Source of the DNA: a bacterium
GTDB lineage: Bacteria; ARS69
Direction of reading: 5' to 3'
DNA: 53,585 bases
NCBI GenBank assembly: GCA_025774805.1
Contig: JALGZR010000063.1
Coordinates: forward strand, 1-53,585
The notes below the pieces were generated by a model. The model was not told the DNA's origin and did not search any database. It saw only the letters and a list, made by a program, of their open reading frames with translations. Position numbers and translations under genes: made by a program. Below are positions 1 to 8,017 of the stretch, in pieces. Position 1 is the stretch's first letter. The number at the start of each line of letters is the position of its first letter.

Positions 1-2
1 CG

Positions 3-221
3 ACCGCATCAGACAAGATCATGTGCCTCACCTGCCACCGTGCCCACGCGTCGTCGGCTCCCGATGCCGGACGCTGGGACTTCAACGTGACGCTGCTGCA
101 TGAGGACGGAGACGAATCGGGCTCCTACGAGATTCCGGATCCGTACAGTTCCGTGAACCAGCGGTCTCTCTGCAACAAGTGCCACAAGAAGGACGTTGAC
201 GACCACATCGAGACCCCGTAG
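3..221 (+). CDS. Multiheme cytochrome c, C-terminal fragment
   Basis: The reading frame is open at the left window edge, so this is the 3' end of a longer gene. The visible 72 or so residues contain two CxxCH heme-binding motifs (CLTCH and CNKCH), the first followed by His-Ala-His spacing usual in multiheme cytochromes c. The protein would act outside the cytoplasmic membrane, where c-type hemes are attached. A strong hairpin terminator lies about 50 bp after the stop, so it closes its own transcript and is separate from the propeller operon that follows. Total heme number and family cannot be judged from this piece. Confidence 0.8.
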   Translation, partial: TASDKIMCLTCHRAHASSAPDAGRWDFNVTLLHEDGDESGSYEIPDPYSSVNQRSLCNKCHKKDVDDHIETP

Positions 222-269
222 CCAAACGGGGGCGAGACCTGTTAAGGTCTCTACAGACGACAAGACGAG

Positions 270-301
270 CGCCCGGGCCCCTGTCGGCCCGGGCGTTTCT
301 T
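270..301 (+). terminator. Rho-independent-like terminator
   Basis: A perfect 10-bp inverted repeat (arms 270-279 and 286-295, core GCCCGGGCC/GGCCCGGGC, 6-nt loop) is followed by TTTCTT. It lies just after the partial cytochrome gene. Confidence 0.75.
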
Positions 302-334
302 GAAGAGGTGGGTCGAGGATGTCCCGAACCAGCC

Positions 335-405
335 CTGGCATGCATATCTCACCAGCCTCTGCTGCGGCAGCGGCAAAGCCGCGCCGGGTGAGGAATGCAG
401 GCTAG
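335..405. repeat. CTAG-ended inverted-repeat element, family 1, short copy
   Basis: The ends read GCATGCATATCTCACC on the left (338-353) and GGTGAGGAATGCAGGCTAG on the right (387-405), which are inverted copies of one another. The interior (ctgctgcggcagcgg) matches the interior of the full-length copy at 22202-22382 in reverse orientation, so this is a deletion derivative of about 70 bp. The right end contains the ATG used by the following gene. Confidence 0.8.
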
Positions 406-1792
406 GCGGATCGGCCGGGCCGTTCTCCTGGGTGCGCTCTGCGCGCTGGCGCATCCCGGGCCCGTAAGGTCCGCCGGTGAGGCCGACGGGGCGCAGATCG
501 TGGTGTACGTCGAGGTCCCCCCGAACGTCGTGGAGAAAACCCTCCTGCGACTCGCGAGCCTTACCCTCCAGGGGGCTTCCGGACGCGTGCCGATCGGGCT
601 CCTGGTCCGGGAGCTCGATTCGAGAGCGATCTCCGGACGTCAGGTCCGGCTCGCCGAGGAGGTCGTCCCTCCCGGTCTCTACGTGGACCTCGAGATGTGT
701 TTCGAGCTCATGGAAGCTCACCTCGGCCCGGCCGCGGTACGACCGGCGGTCCCGCCCGGCGGCGTGCGAATCCCGTTGAGCCTGGAGCTTTCGAACGGGG
801 GGGGAGCGCTGGTCGTGCTCCGCTGGTCTCCGGAGGCGATCGATCCGGAAGAGGAGTTTCATCGGCCGAGACTCGAGGTCGCGGATCCCGAAGTCCCGCC
901 CCTCGGATCTCTCGCCTTCGTGACGAATGAAGGGTCCGACAACGTGTCCGTCGTCGACCGGTTCTCCCAAAAGATCGTGGACGTCATCCGGGTGGGAGAG
1001 GGACCGCGGGGTATCACCGCCTCTCGGAGAGAACAGTGGCTCTACGTGGTCAACTCCTCTTCGAACGATCTCACGGTGATCGACGCGCGAACGCGCAGGA
1101 CGATCAAGAGAGCGACCTTGACGTTCGGCGACGAGCCGATTCGGGTGGCCCTGTCGCCGGACGAGAGCGAGCTCTATGTGCTCAACCGCGGCTCCAACAT
1201 GCTCTCCGTTCTCGACGCCCGCTCCCTCCAGGAGTCCTCGCGAATCGTGGTCGGAGAGGGCCCGCGGGCGATGGCGGTGGATCCCGTCACGGGATTCATC
1301 TACGTCGCGAGCGAGCTGTCCCGGACCGTCTTGATCGTCGATCCGGGGTCGGAGGAGACGGTGGCCTCGCTGTCCGTGGAGGTCTCCCCCGCGGAGATCC
1401 TTCTCGATGCCACGAACCGGCGGCTCTACGTATCCGGCGCCGATCAGCGGAAGCTGTCGATCGTCGATATCGAGACGTTGGAGACGGAGGAGAGGATGAA
1501 TCTCTGCTCTCCGGCCGTCGGTCTGGCGTACAATCCTCGATCGCGTCAGCTGTACGCGTCGCTGGAGGACTGTCGCGAGCTCGCCATTCTCAGCACCGTA
1601 GGCGTCTTCGAGATCGGCTCGATCGGCCTGGACGATCCGCCCGGCCTGATCTCCCTCGATCCGGAGTACGGACAACTGCTCACGATCCTGCCGACGGCCG
1701 GCGAACTGGCGTTTTACAGCGTCAACAGCAAGAGGCTCACCGGTATCGCCACTGTCGGCAAGCGTCCCCACATGGTCGTCGTTCCGAGATAG
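395..1792 (+). CDS. Secreted YVTN/NHL-type beta-propeller protein
   Basis: A 465-residue protein with an Arg-containing start and hydrophobic signal sequence (residues 1-26, ending PVRSAG). Residues about 30-160 form a domain I do not recognise. From about 170 on there are repeated blades of the YVTN/NHL kind, such as LAFVTNEGSDNVSVVD, LYVVNSSSNDLTVID and LYVLNRGSNMLSVLD. Such propellers are scaffolds rather than enzymes. The gene stops 2 bp before the outer-membrane barrel gene, so the two are surely co-transcribed, and it heads the cytochrome operon. The start codon at 395 lies inside the right end of a repeat element (ATGCAGGCTAG), so the first three codons come from the element. No other well-placed start precedes the signal sequence. 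Confidence 0.88.
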   Translation: MQARRIGRAVLLGALCALAHPGPVRSAGEADGAQIVVYVEVPPNVVEKTLLRLASLTLQGASGRVPIGLLVRELDSRAISGRQVRLAEEVVPPGLYVDLEMCFELMEAHLGPAAVRPAVPPGGVRIPLSLELSNGGGALVVLRWSPEAIDPEEEFHRPRLEVADPEVPPLGSLAFVTNEGSDNVSVVDRFSQKIVDVIRVGEGPRGITASRREQWLYVVNSSSNDLTVIDARTRRTIKRATLTFGDEPIRVALSPDESELYVLNRGSNMLSVLDARSLQESSRIVVGEGPRAMAVDPVTGFIYVASELSRTVLIVDPGSEETVASLSVEVSPAEILLDATNRRLYVSGADQRKLSIVDIETLETEERMNLCSPAVGLAYNPRSRQLYASLEDCRELAILSTVGVFEIGSIGLDDPPGLISLDPEYGQLLTILPTAGELAFYSVNSKRLTGIATVGKRPHMVVVPR

Positions 1793-1794
1793 AG

Positions 1795-3894
1795 ATGGAC
1801 TTTCGCCCTCGCGTGTCACGGACAAGCCGATGGGCCTCGATCCCGGGAATCGTCCTGGGGGCGGTTCTGGCGACCCCCCGAATCGGCGAGACGATTCTCT
1901 CGCAGAATCTTCGGGGCAACGTGGACCTGGCCGCCGTTGAATCCGAAGTCGATGGGGTCGGTCAGAGCACTTTCCGTCAGGAGTATACGGCGCGCTGGAG
2001 TCGACGACTCGCTCCCTATGTCACCCTTCGCACCGCCTTTCGATACTTCAAGTTCGATCTCGATCGGGACCAGGCGACAGGTTTCTCGCGAGACGAGTAC
2101 CAACCGTCCGGGGAGCTGGCGTGGAATCACCCGCGGTTCGCTCTCAGTTCGAGCCTTCGGCGGCGGAGTGCGCGGCTCCACGAATCCTCCGGCCGGCGGA
2201 TCAATGATGACGTCTCGATTTCCCTACGATCACGGGATATCGACTACCCCACCGTGTCCCTTCGCTTGGACTGGGGTCATATCTACGATTCGGAGGACCA
2301 GCGCGACCGAGACATCCTCGATCAGAGGCTCCAGACCGCCGCGGATTACTCTTTTCGCGGGCAGACGATGGCCTACCGGTTCACTCGTCGCACGACGGAC
2401 AACGTCGTGACGAACGTCGACGCCTCGACGAACACCCATCTCCTCCGCTGGAACGGTACGGCCGCTCCCCATCACCGCATGCGACTCACGTCGAACTACA
2501 CGTTTTCTCATCGGTCCCGAACCCAGGAGACACCCCAGGAGGGCGGATTCCTGACCGTCCTGTCCGGTGCGACCGGCCTGTACGTAGAGGATTCCTCGAT
2601 CGACTTCGGCGAGCTCGACCGTGCTCCCGCTCTTACCGACGGTAACACGGAGGACCCTGCAGTCCCGAGAATCGACATCGGAGGAGCTCTCGGGGATCGG
2701 AACCTGGGACTCGATCTCGCCTTCGTGAGAGAAGTGAGTACGCTCCATCTCTACGTCGACCGCCCGTCGGGCACGCAGCCGACCTGGAAAATCCTCTCTT
2801 CAAGCGACAACGTCTTCTGGCAGCTCTGGACGGCGAACCCCGCCGTCGAGTTCAACGCCGGACCGAGCCGGTACGAGATCTCCTTCGAATCCACGAGCAC
2901 GCGCTTCATCAAGGTCGTGAAGGGGGGCGTGAACGAGGTGCCCGAGGTCCTGGTCACGGAGCTCGAGGCGCTCGTTCAGGTCGAGGAGCGGGAGAAAGTC
3001 ACGCGAAAGGGAAGTACCCACTTCGTCGATGCCGGTGCCACCTACAGGGTCTCCGAAGCAATGCTCTCGACCGCCGACGTATCGTACGAGAAGGATTTCT
3101 CGGACAGTCCGGACGGAGGCCGGGACCGCGGCGACTACGTCCTCGGCACGAGATATCAGCAATCCCCGGTGGTCTTTCACCACATACGGTGGCAGCAGGG
3201 TTTCCAGTCCCTCGGCGGGCCGCTCGAAAACCTGACGAACCGATCCCTGGCGTATTCTCTCCTTGTCACACCGATCGAAACCCTGGACATTACGGCGAGT
3301 GCGACCTCCCGGTGGGAGGACACCGGAGACCTCCAGACGGATCGCATCCACACGGCGCTCGTACAGCTCACGGGGAATCCCCTGATCGGGATCAACATGT
3401 CCACGGAGGTCTCCCGGACGCGGAGGGTCCAGTTGATCCTCGGCACTCGTGACGATGTCTGGACCTACCGGTTTTCCGTGGACGGAACGGTGACGCGCTC
3501 CCTGGAGATGGCCCTGACTTACCGGCACCAGCGGATCACGATCAATCCGGGGTCCGACTTTCGCCGGCGCAGTCAATACACCGTCGACTTGAATTATCGC
3601 CTGACCCGGACGATATTCATGAGAGGCTCGTACAACCTTCTCGCCGAGGAGACGAACAGGGTAACTCAAGAATACTTCATGGGCTGGAATGCGACGCCGA
3701 AGCTCCGCCTCAGCGCGCTGGCATCCTTCACCGACCCGGGGGCGGACCGGGTGACCGAAAGATACAACGCGAACCTGACCTATGATCTCGGTCGTCGAAC
3801 GACCTTCTACTCTACGTATGCGACGTCCGACTTCACCGAAATCGGTGGAACGGAGACGACGTCGTTTCAAGCCGGTATGAGAACGGGGTTCTGA
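1795..3894 (+). CDS. Outer-membrane beta-barrel protein of the cytochrome operon
   Basis: The 699-residue protein begins with Arg-rich MDFRPRVSRTSRW and a short hydrophobic stretch typical of a signal peptide. The body is rich in alternating amphipathic strands with many Tyr, Arg and Thr, and it ends in ...MRTGF; a C-terminal Phe is the usual outer-membrane barrel signature. Residues about 290-400 look like a discoidin-type (F5/8) insertion, with LHLYVD, WQLW and TRFIKVV. Start chosen at ATG 1795, two bases after the upstream stop; the frame is open further upstream but that part is antisense-like noise over the propeller gene. In this context the barrel probably forms the sheath through which electrons or cytochromes cross the outer membrane (inference). 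Confidence 0.85.
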   Translation: MDFRPRVSRTSRWASIPGIVLGAVLATPRIGETILSQNLRGNVDLAAVESEVDGVGQSTFRQEYTARWSRRLAPYVTLRTAFRYFKFDLDRDQATGFSRDEYQPSGELAWNHPRFALSSSLRRRSARLHESSGRRINDDVSISLRSRDIDYPTVSLRLDWGHIYDSEDQRDRDILDQRLQTAADYSFRGQTMAYRFTRRTTDNVVTNVDASTNTHLLRWNGTAAPHHRMRLTSNYTFSHRSRTQETPQEGGFLTVLSGATGLYVEDSSIDFGELDRAPALTDGNTEDPAVPRIDIGGALGDRNLGLDLAFVREVSTLHLYVDRPSGTQPTWKILSSSDNVFWQLWTANPAVEFNAGPSRYEISFESTSTRFIKVVKGGVNEVPEVLVTELEALVQVEEREKVTRKGSTHFVDAGATYRVSEAMLSTADVSYEKDFSDSPDGGRDRGDYVLGTRYQQSPVVFHHIRWQQGFQSLGGPLENLTNRSLAYSLLVTPIETLDITASATSRWEDTGDLQTDRIHTALVQLTGNPLIGINMSTEVSRTRRVQLILGTRDDVWTYRFSVDGTVTRSLEMALTYRHQRITINPGSDFRRRSQYTVDLNYRLTRTIFMRGSYNLLAEETNRVTQEYFMGWNATPKLRLSALASFTDPGADRVTERYNANLTYDLGRRTTFYSTYATSDFTEIGGTETTSFQAGMRTGF

Positions 3895-3898
3895 GGCC

Positions 3899-4483
3899 GT
3901 GCGGTTCTTCTCGAGGATGTCGGTCGGAGCAACGATCTGGCTCGCCGTTGCCGATCTTCTCGCGGGCTGTTCCGGTATGGGCGCGACCACGTTCCTTCAC
4001 CGGGACTTCAACTTCGGTTTCATCGAAAGGGTTGCGGTCGTTCCTTTCGAAAACCTGACACGAGATCAAGGGGCCGGATTTCGGACCACCCGGTACTTCG
4101 TGTCGGAGCTCCTGGCCGCGGAAGCGTTCGACGTCGTGGAGCCCGGTGAGGTCGCGCGTGCCCTGGAGAAGCATGGAGAGGTTCGAACCGCCCAGCTGAC
4201 GCAGGCTCAGGTGATCGAGATCGGGAAGGACCTGAATGTCCAGGGCATCATTCTGGGATCGATCAGCGAGTCGACGACCACGCGAAGTGGATCAGGGAAC
4301 TTCAGCGTCGTCACGTTGGTCGTTCGAATGCTCGAGACGGAAAAGGGCACGACGGTCTGGTCCACCACGCACACGGAGGGGGGTCGGGGGTTCTGGTCCG
4401 CGCTCTTCGGGACGGGCGGCAAGTCCCTGAGTGAAGTCACCCGGCAATGTATCGAAAGGAGTGTGAAGACGCTTATCAAATGA
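3899..4483 (+). CDS. CsgG/GNA1162-like envelope lipoprotein
   Basis: A 194-residue protein starting with GTG four bases after the barrel gene. A hydrophobic segment ends in the lipobox LLAGC, so it should be lipidated. The following IERVAVVPFENLTRD...FVSELLAAEAFDVVEP is the alpha/beta fold shared by TolB N-terminal, CsgG, FlgO and GNA1162-like proteins, which assemble at the outer membrane. The last codons overlap the next gene by ATGA, so translation is coupled to a two-domain relative. Likely role: assembly or anchoring of the exported cytochrome system. The exact family is not certain. Confidence 0.82.
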   Translation: MRFFSRMSVGATIWLAVADLLAGCSGMGATTFLHRDFNFGFIERVAVVPFENLTRDQGAGFRTTRYFVSELLAAEAFDVVEPGEVARALEKHGEVRTAQLTQAQVIEIGKDLNVQGIILGSISESTTTRSGSGNFSVVTLVVRMLETEKGTTVWSTTHTEGGRGFWSALFGTGGKSLSEVTRQCIERSVKTLIK

Positions 4484-6129
4484 GGGCGCCGACGATTCCG
4501 TGGGACAGACGAGTGCAAGTTCTCGTCGTGGCAGTGGCGATGGGAGGGGCCCCGCTCCCGGCCGCCGATGCGGGCGGAGGTCTGGGCCAACTGGACCGTG
4601 AGGAGGCCAAGTTGGGAGTCCTTCTCTTTCCCAACCTCACGGGCACGAGCCGGGCCGTGGAAACGATCATGCCCCACATCTACGAGGAGCTCGACTCCCG
4701 AGGAGTCGTCTATACGGACCACGCGACCCTGCGCCCGACGCTTCGAAAGCACCGGATTCGCTTCGGAGGAGGCATTGGGGCCGAGGACGCTCGTTATATC
4801 CAAAGCGAGGCGGGCGTGACGTACCTGCTTCTGGGATCCCTCGACATGTTCAAAACGGAGGACAACCCGGAGGTTGCGGTGTCCGTCCGCCTTCTCGAGA
4901 TCGAGCGAATGAGTGTCTTCGCGGGCGCGAGCGCGGCGGCCACCGGTGAGGACTTTGCCGGCCTCTTCGGAGTCGGCCGGGTGACTTCCGTGGAGGAACT
5001 GGCGGGTCGCGTGGTGGCCCGGGTCTTCGAGCATCTCGATGAGGTGGTGGCGGAGATCGAGCGGAATCGCGAGCGCCGCGGCGGGCGACCGAAGGTCGCG
5101 GTCGTTTCTCTCGACGACATGTCCGGCACGGCGCACGCAGGTGACATCATGTCGAGTATCCTCGTTTCCGAGCTGGTAAGGGCCGGCTTCTCTGTCGTGG
5201 AGCCCGGAATGGTGACCGAGGTCTTCCGAAAGAACCGCAGGGTTTTCCGAGGCGGTATCGACTATCCCACCCTCCGGCGGCTCAGAGAGGATCTGAAGAT
5301 CGACTTCCTTCTTACGGGCGAGGTGGAGACGTTCCGGGCCGCCGTCGGGGCGATCGAGCACGCGCGGCCTTCGCTCGCCTTCGGAGCTCGGTTGATCGCG
5401 GGGCGAGACGGACGGTTGCTGATGACGTTCGACGAATCGCGAAACGGTGACGACTCCGAGACGGTATTCCGCCTGGGGCGGTTCCATTCGCTGGGTCGTT
5501 TGGCCCAAGACTCCGCCCGGAAACTCGTCCGGGAGGTCGAGAAGAGAGCGCAACGGGAGATCGAGGAAAGCCACATTCAAGAGTCCACGCCGGAAGAGAC
5601 CGTGTCGCAGGAGCCGACAGAAGGCACCGGGGAGGGCACCGGCGAAGTCGCGGGGATGGAGGGGAACGGAGACGTCGCCGTCGCGCCGGAGGAGCCGACG
5701 CAAGTCACGAGCGAAGGCGCCGGCGTGGTGGAGAGGGCCGCGGACTCTCCGGTCACTCCACCGGGGGCTGCCCCTCGCCCGCACACCGGGACTCAGGTGT
5801 CGGAGCCGGTTTCCCCGGTACCGGCACGGATCGGGGAGGATGGCTTCTCCGCGCCTTCCGCTTCCGCTCCGGGGTTCGCCGTCCATGTCAGCTCTTGGCG
5901 GAGAGAGGACTCCGCGCGCCGTGAAGCGGCGGCGCTCGAGGCGGTCGGGTATCCCGCGATTTGGCGGAGGGTCCTGGTCCCCGAGAAGGGATCCTGGTAT
6001 CGAGTCTATGCCGGCCCGTACGGCGATCGCCAGACCGCCCGGAACGCCGCCCGGGAGATCAAGTCCACCGGATTGAGCGAGTACGTACAGGTCCATCGCC
6101 TTCCGGCGGAGGAGGACGAGGGCGGGTGA
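4480..6129 (+). CDS. FlgO/CsgG-like protein with C-terminal SPOR domain
   Basis: Taking ATG 4480 (ATGA overlap with the upstream stop) gives 549 residues; an earlier in-frame ATG at 4447 would put extra residues in front of a clean signal peptide (RRVQVLVVAVAMGGAPLPAADA). Two successive domains start with LGVLLFPNLTGTSRAVE and KVAVVSLDDMSGTAHAGD; both have the FlgO/TolB-N pattern of hydrophobic strand, helix and 'VVEPG...R'. A long Glu/Pro/Thr/Gly linker (about residues 365-465) leads to a SPOR domain (FAVHVSSWRRED...WYRVYAGPYGDRQTA), which in other proteins binds denuded peptidoglycan. The protein may tie the outer-membrane complex to the cell wall. It is followed 2 bp later by the prolyl-isomerase gene. 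Confidence 0.85.
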   Translation: MRAPTIPWDRRVQVLVVAVAMGGAPLPAADAGGGLGQLDREEAKLGVLLFPNLTGTSRAVETIMPHIYEELDSRGVVYTDHATLRPTLRKHRIRFGGGIGAEDARYIQSEAGVTYLLLGSLDMFKTEDNPEVAVSVRLLEIERMSVFAGASAAATGEDFAGLFGVGRVTSVEELAGRVVARVFEHLDEVVAEIERNRERRGGRPKVAVVSLDDMSGTAHAGDIMSSILVSELVRAGFSVVEPGMVTEVFRKNRRVFRGGIDYPTLRRLREDLKIDFLLTGEVETFRAAVGAIEHARPSLAFGARLIAGRDGRLLMTFDESRNGDDSETVFRLGRFHSLGRLAQDSARKLVREVEKRAQREIEESHIQESTPEETVSQEPTEGTGEGTGEVAGMEGNGDVAVAPEEPTQVTSEGAGVVERAADSPVTPPGAAPRPHTGTQVSEPVSPVPARIGEDGFSAPSASAPGFAVHVSSWRREDSARREAAALEAVGYPAIWRRVLVPEKGSWYRVYAGPYGDRQTARNAAREIKSTGLSEYVQVHRLPAEEDEGG

Positions 6130-6131
6130 AA

Positions 6132-8009
6132 ATGGGAGAATCGATGAATCTCGGGAATGCGGTTGAGCACGTGGAGCGCGTGGTCGATCGCAAGTCGGTT
6201 ACGGAGCGAGGAGGTCGGAATCGTCGATACGATCCGGGGGACCCGGGAGCGGGGCGAGGCGACCAAGACCGTCGATCCCGACCGGGCGGAGATCGCGGGG
6301 CTCGACGTCCCTGGAGAGAGCGCGGGCGAGCCGGCGGGCACGCGACGGCGGCCTGGACCCTCCTGATTGCCGGGACTCTGGTCTTCGGCGTGCCGCCTTC
6401 CGAAGACGGGGGAAGAGTCGAGGCCCGGCCCGCCGAGAATCCCGAGGCCATCGTCCTGGCCCGCGTCAATGGCGAATCCATCACGAGCCGAGATCTGGAC
6501 GCCCTTCTCATTCGGTCTCACACGACCATGGGAGACCGAGAGCGAGCGACATTCGATTTCCGGAAGCTTCTCGACCGGTTGGTCCACGATCGACTCCTCA
6601 TCCAGCAGGCCCGAGCGCTGGGACTGGATCAGGACGAGGAGCTCCTGGCGCAGCTCTGGGACCGTCGGGTCGGCTACGCGACCCGTGAGTATGTGCGCAC
6701 GACGTTCGAGGCCCCGGACTCGGTCGCCGAATCGGAGATTCGAGTCGAATTCGAAGAGTTTTACTGGAAGATTCAGTTACGCCAGATCTCGGTTCCCACG
6801 AAGGAAGCGGCCCAAGACCTCGTCGGGAGAATTCGGAAGGGTGCATCCATGGACAGTCTGGCCAAGGAGGTGTCCGTGGACTCGCGCCGCTACCGGGGCG
6901 GCCTCCACAATCTCGTGCACTGGGTCGACGTGGATCCGGTACTGCGGGGCCCGTCCCGCGACCTCGCCTCCGGAGACCTTTCCGAGCCGTTCCCGTATCG
7001 CAACGTGTACGCCTTCGTGCGCGTGGAGGAGAGACTTCCCCCCGATGACGCCGAATACCAGGACCGCCGACGAGGTATCGAGAAGGCTCTTCTCTCGAAG
7101 GAGAAGAAGGCGGCCTGGAGGCGATTCCTCCAGGGGCTCGGCCGGCGGATTCCGGTCCGGGTCGACAGTCTCACCCTCGCGGAGATTGCCGCCGACTCCG
7201 CACTCGCGTTCACCGGAGAATTCCTGGTCGACTCCGATCGCCCCGTACTGACCGTGGACGGGGGACACACGGTCACCTCCTTCGAGCTCCGGAAGGAACT
7301 TTCTCACAATGCCATGCAAAGCGCCCGGACCCCTTTCGACACCCTTCTGGCGGAGGCAATCGAGAAGAAGCGCGAGGACCTTCTCCTCCTGCGGGCCGCG
7401 GAGGAGGACGGCTGGCTCGACAATGAGGCGGTTGTTGCGGAGTACGAGAAGGATCTCGAGCGGACCCTCATCGACGCGTATCTGACCGAGACCATCGTGC
7501 CTCAAATAGAGTTCCGTCGCTCGGAGTTCCAGGAATACTATGACTCTCATCTCGACGACTTTCGCGGACCGCCCCAGGTCCTGCTCGGAACCGTTCTCCT
7601 CGGTTCCAAAGCCGAGGCGGACGAGGTCGCGTCGAGACTCCGGGAGGGTGCGGACATCGGATTCCTCCGGAAGCAGTATTCGGCCCACGGGACCGAAGCG
7701 ATCGAGGACTCGAAGTGGGTCTCGGCCAGCATCTTCTCCGGTGAGATTCGAGATGCTCTGTCTCGCCTGGAAGTCGGACAATCCACCGACGCGTTCGAGG
7801 TGGCGACCGGCTGGATGGTGTTCAAGCTCAAGGATCGCCGGGCCGGCCCCCTGAAGAGCCTGGAGGAGGCCGACATGCAGATTCGTGAGATCATGTATCG
7901 GAAGATCTTCAAGCGGCTGCTCGACGAGCACCTGGAATTGCTGAGGGACAGGTCCGACTTGGAACTTTACGGTGAGAGAATCGATGAGTACTTTGGATCG
8001 AACCCCTGA
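6132..8009 (+). CDS. SurA/PrsA-like periplasmic peptidyl-prolyl isomerase
   Basis: About 625 residues from ATG 6132. A long basic N-terminus precedes one hydrophobic segment (AAWTLLIAGTLVFGV, about residue 75), which acts as a signal or membrane anchor. Then comes a SurA-type N-terminal region (ARVNGESITSRDLDALL, RLVHDRLLIQQAR) and two parvulin-like blocks: IQLRQISVPTKEAAQDLVGRI at about residue 215 and QVLLGTVLLGSKAEADEVASR at about 485. Such chaperones hold unfolded outer-membrane or secreted proteins. Lying between the envelope genes and two giant cytochromes, it is probably the dedicated folding factor for them or for the barrel. The unusually long charged N-terminus could mean that the true start is further in. 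Confidence 0.87.
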   Translation: MGESMNLGNAVEHVERVVDRKSVTERGGRNRRYDPGDPGAGRGDQDRRSRPGGDRGARRPWRERGRAGGHATAAWTLLIAGTLVFGVPPSEDGGRVEARPAENPEAIVLARVNGESITSRDLDALLIRSHTTMGDRERATFDFRKLLDRLVHDRLLIQQARALGLDQDEELLAQLWDRRVGYATREYVRTTFEAPDSVAESEIRVEFEEFYWKIQLRQISVPTKEAAQDLVGRIRKGASMDSLAKEVSVDSRRYRGGLHNLVHWVDVDPVLRGPSRDLASGDLSEPFPYRNVYAFVRVEERLPPDDAEYQDRRRGIEKALLSKEKKAAWRRFLQGLGRRIPVRVDSLTLAEIAADSALAFTGEFLVDSDRPVLTVDGGHTVTSFELRKELSHNAMQSARTPFDTLLAEAIEKKREDLLLLRAAEEDGWLDNEAVVAEYEKDLERTLIDAYLTETIVPQIEFRRSEFQEYYDSHLDDFRGPPQVLLGTVLLGSKAEADEVASRLREGADIGFLRKQYSAHGTEAIEDSKWVSASIFSGEIRDALSRLEVGQSTDAFEVATGWMVFKLKDRRAGPLKSLEEADMQIREIMYRKIFKRLLDEHLELLRDRSDLELYGERIDEYFGSNP

Positions 8010-8017
8010 GCACAAAG

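Noticed and set aside
251-1825. A minus-strand open frame of 524 codons over the propeller gene
   Set aside because: The opposite strand encodes a protein with signal peptide and propeller repeats; this frame is Arg/Asp/Gly noise.
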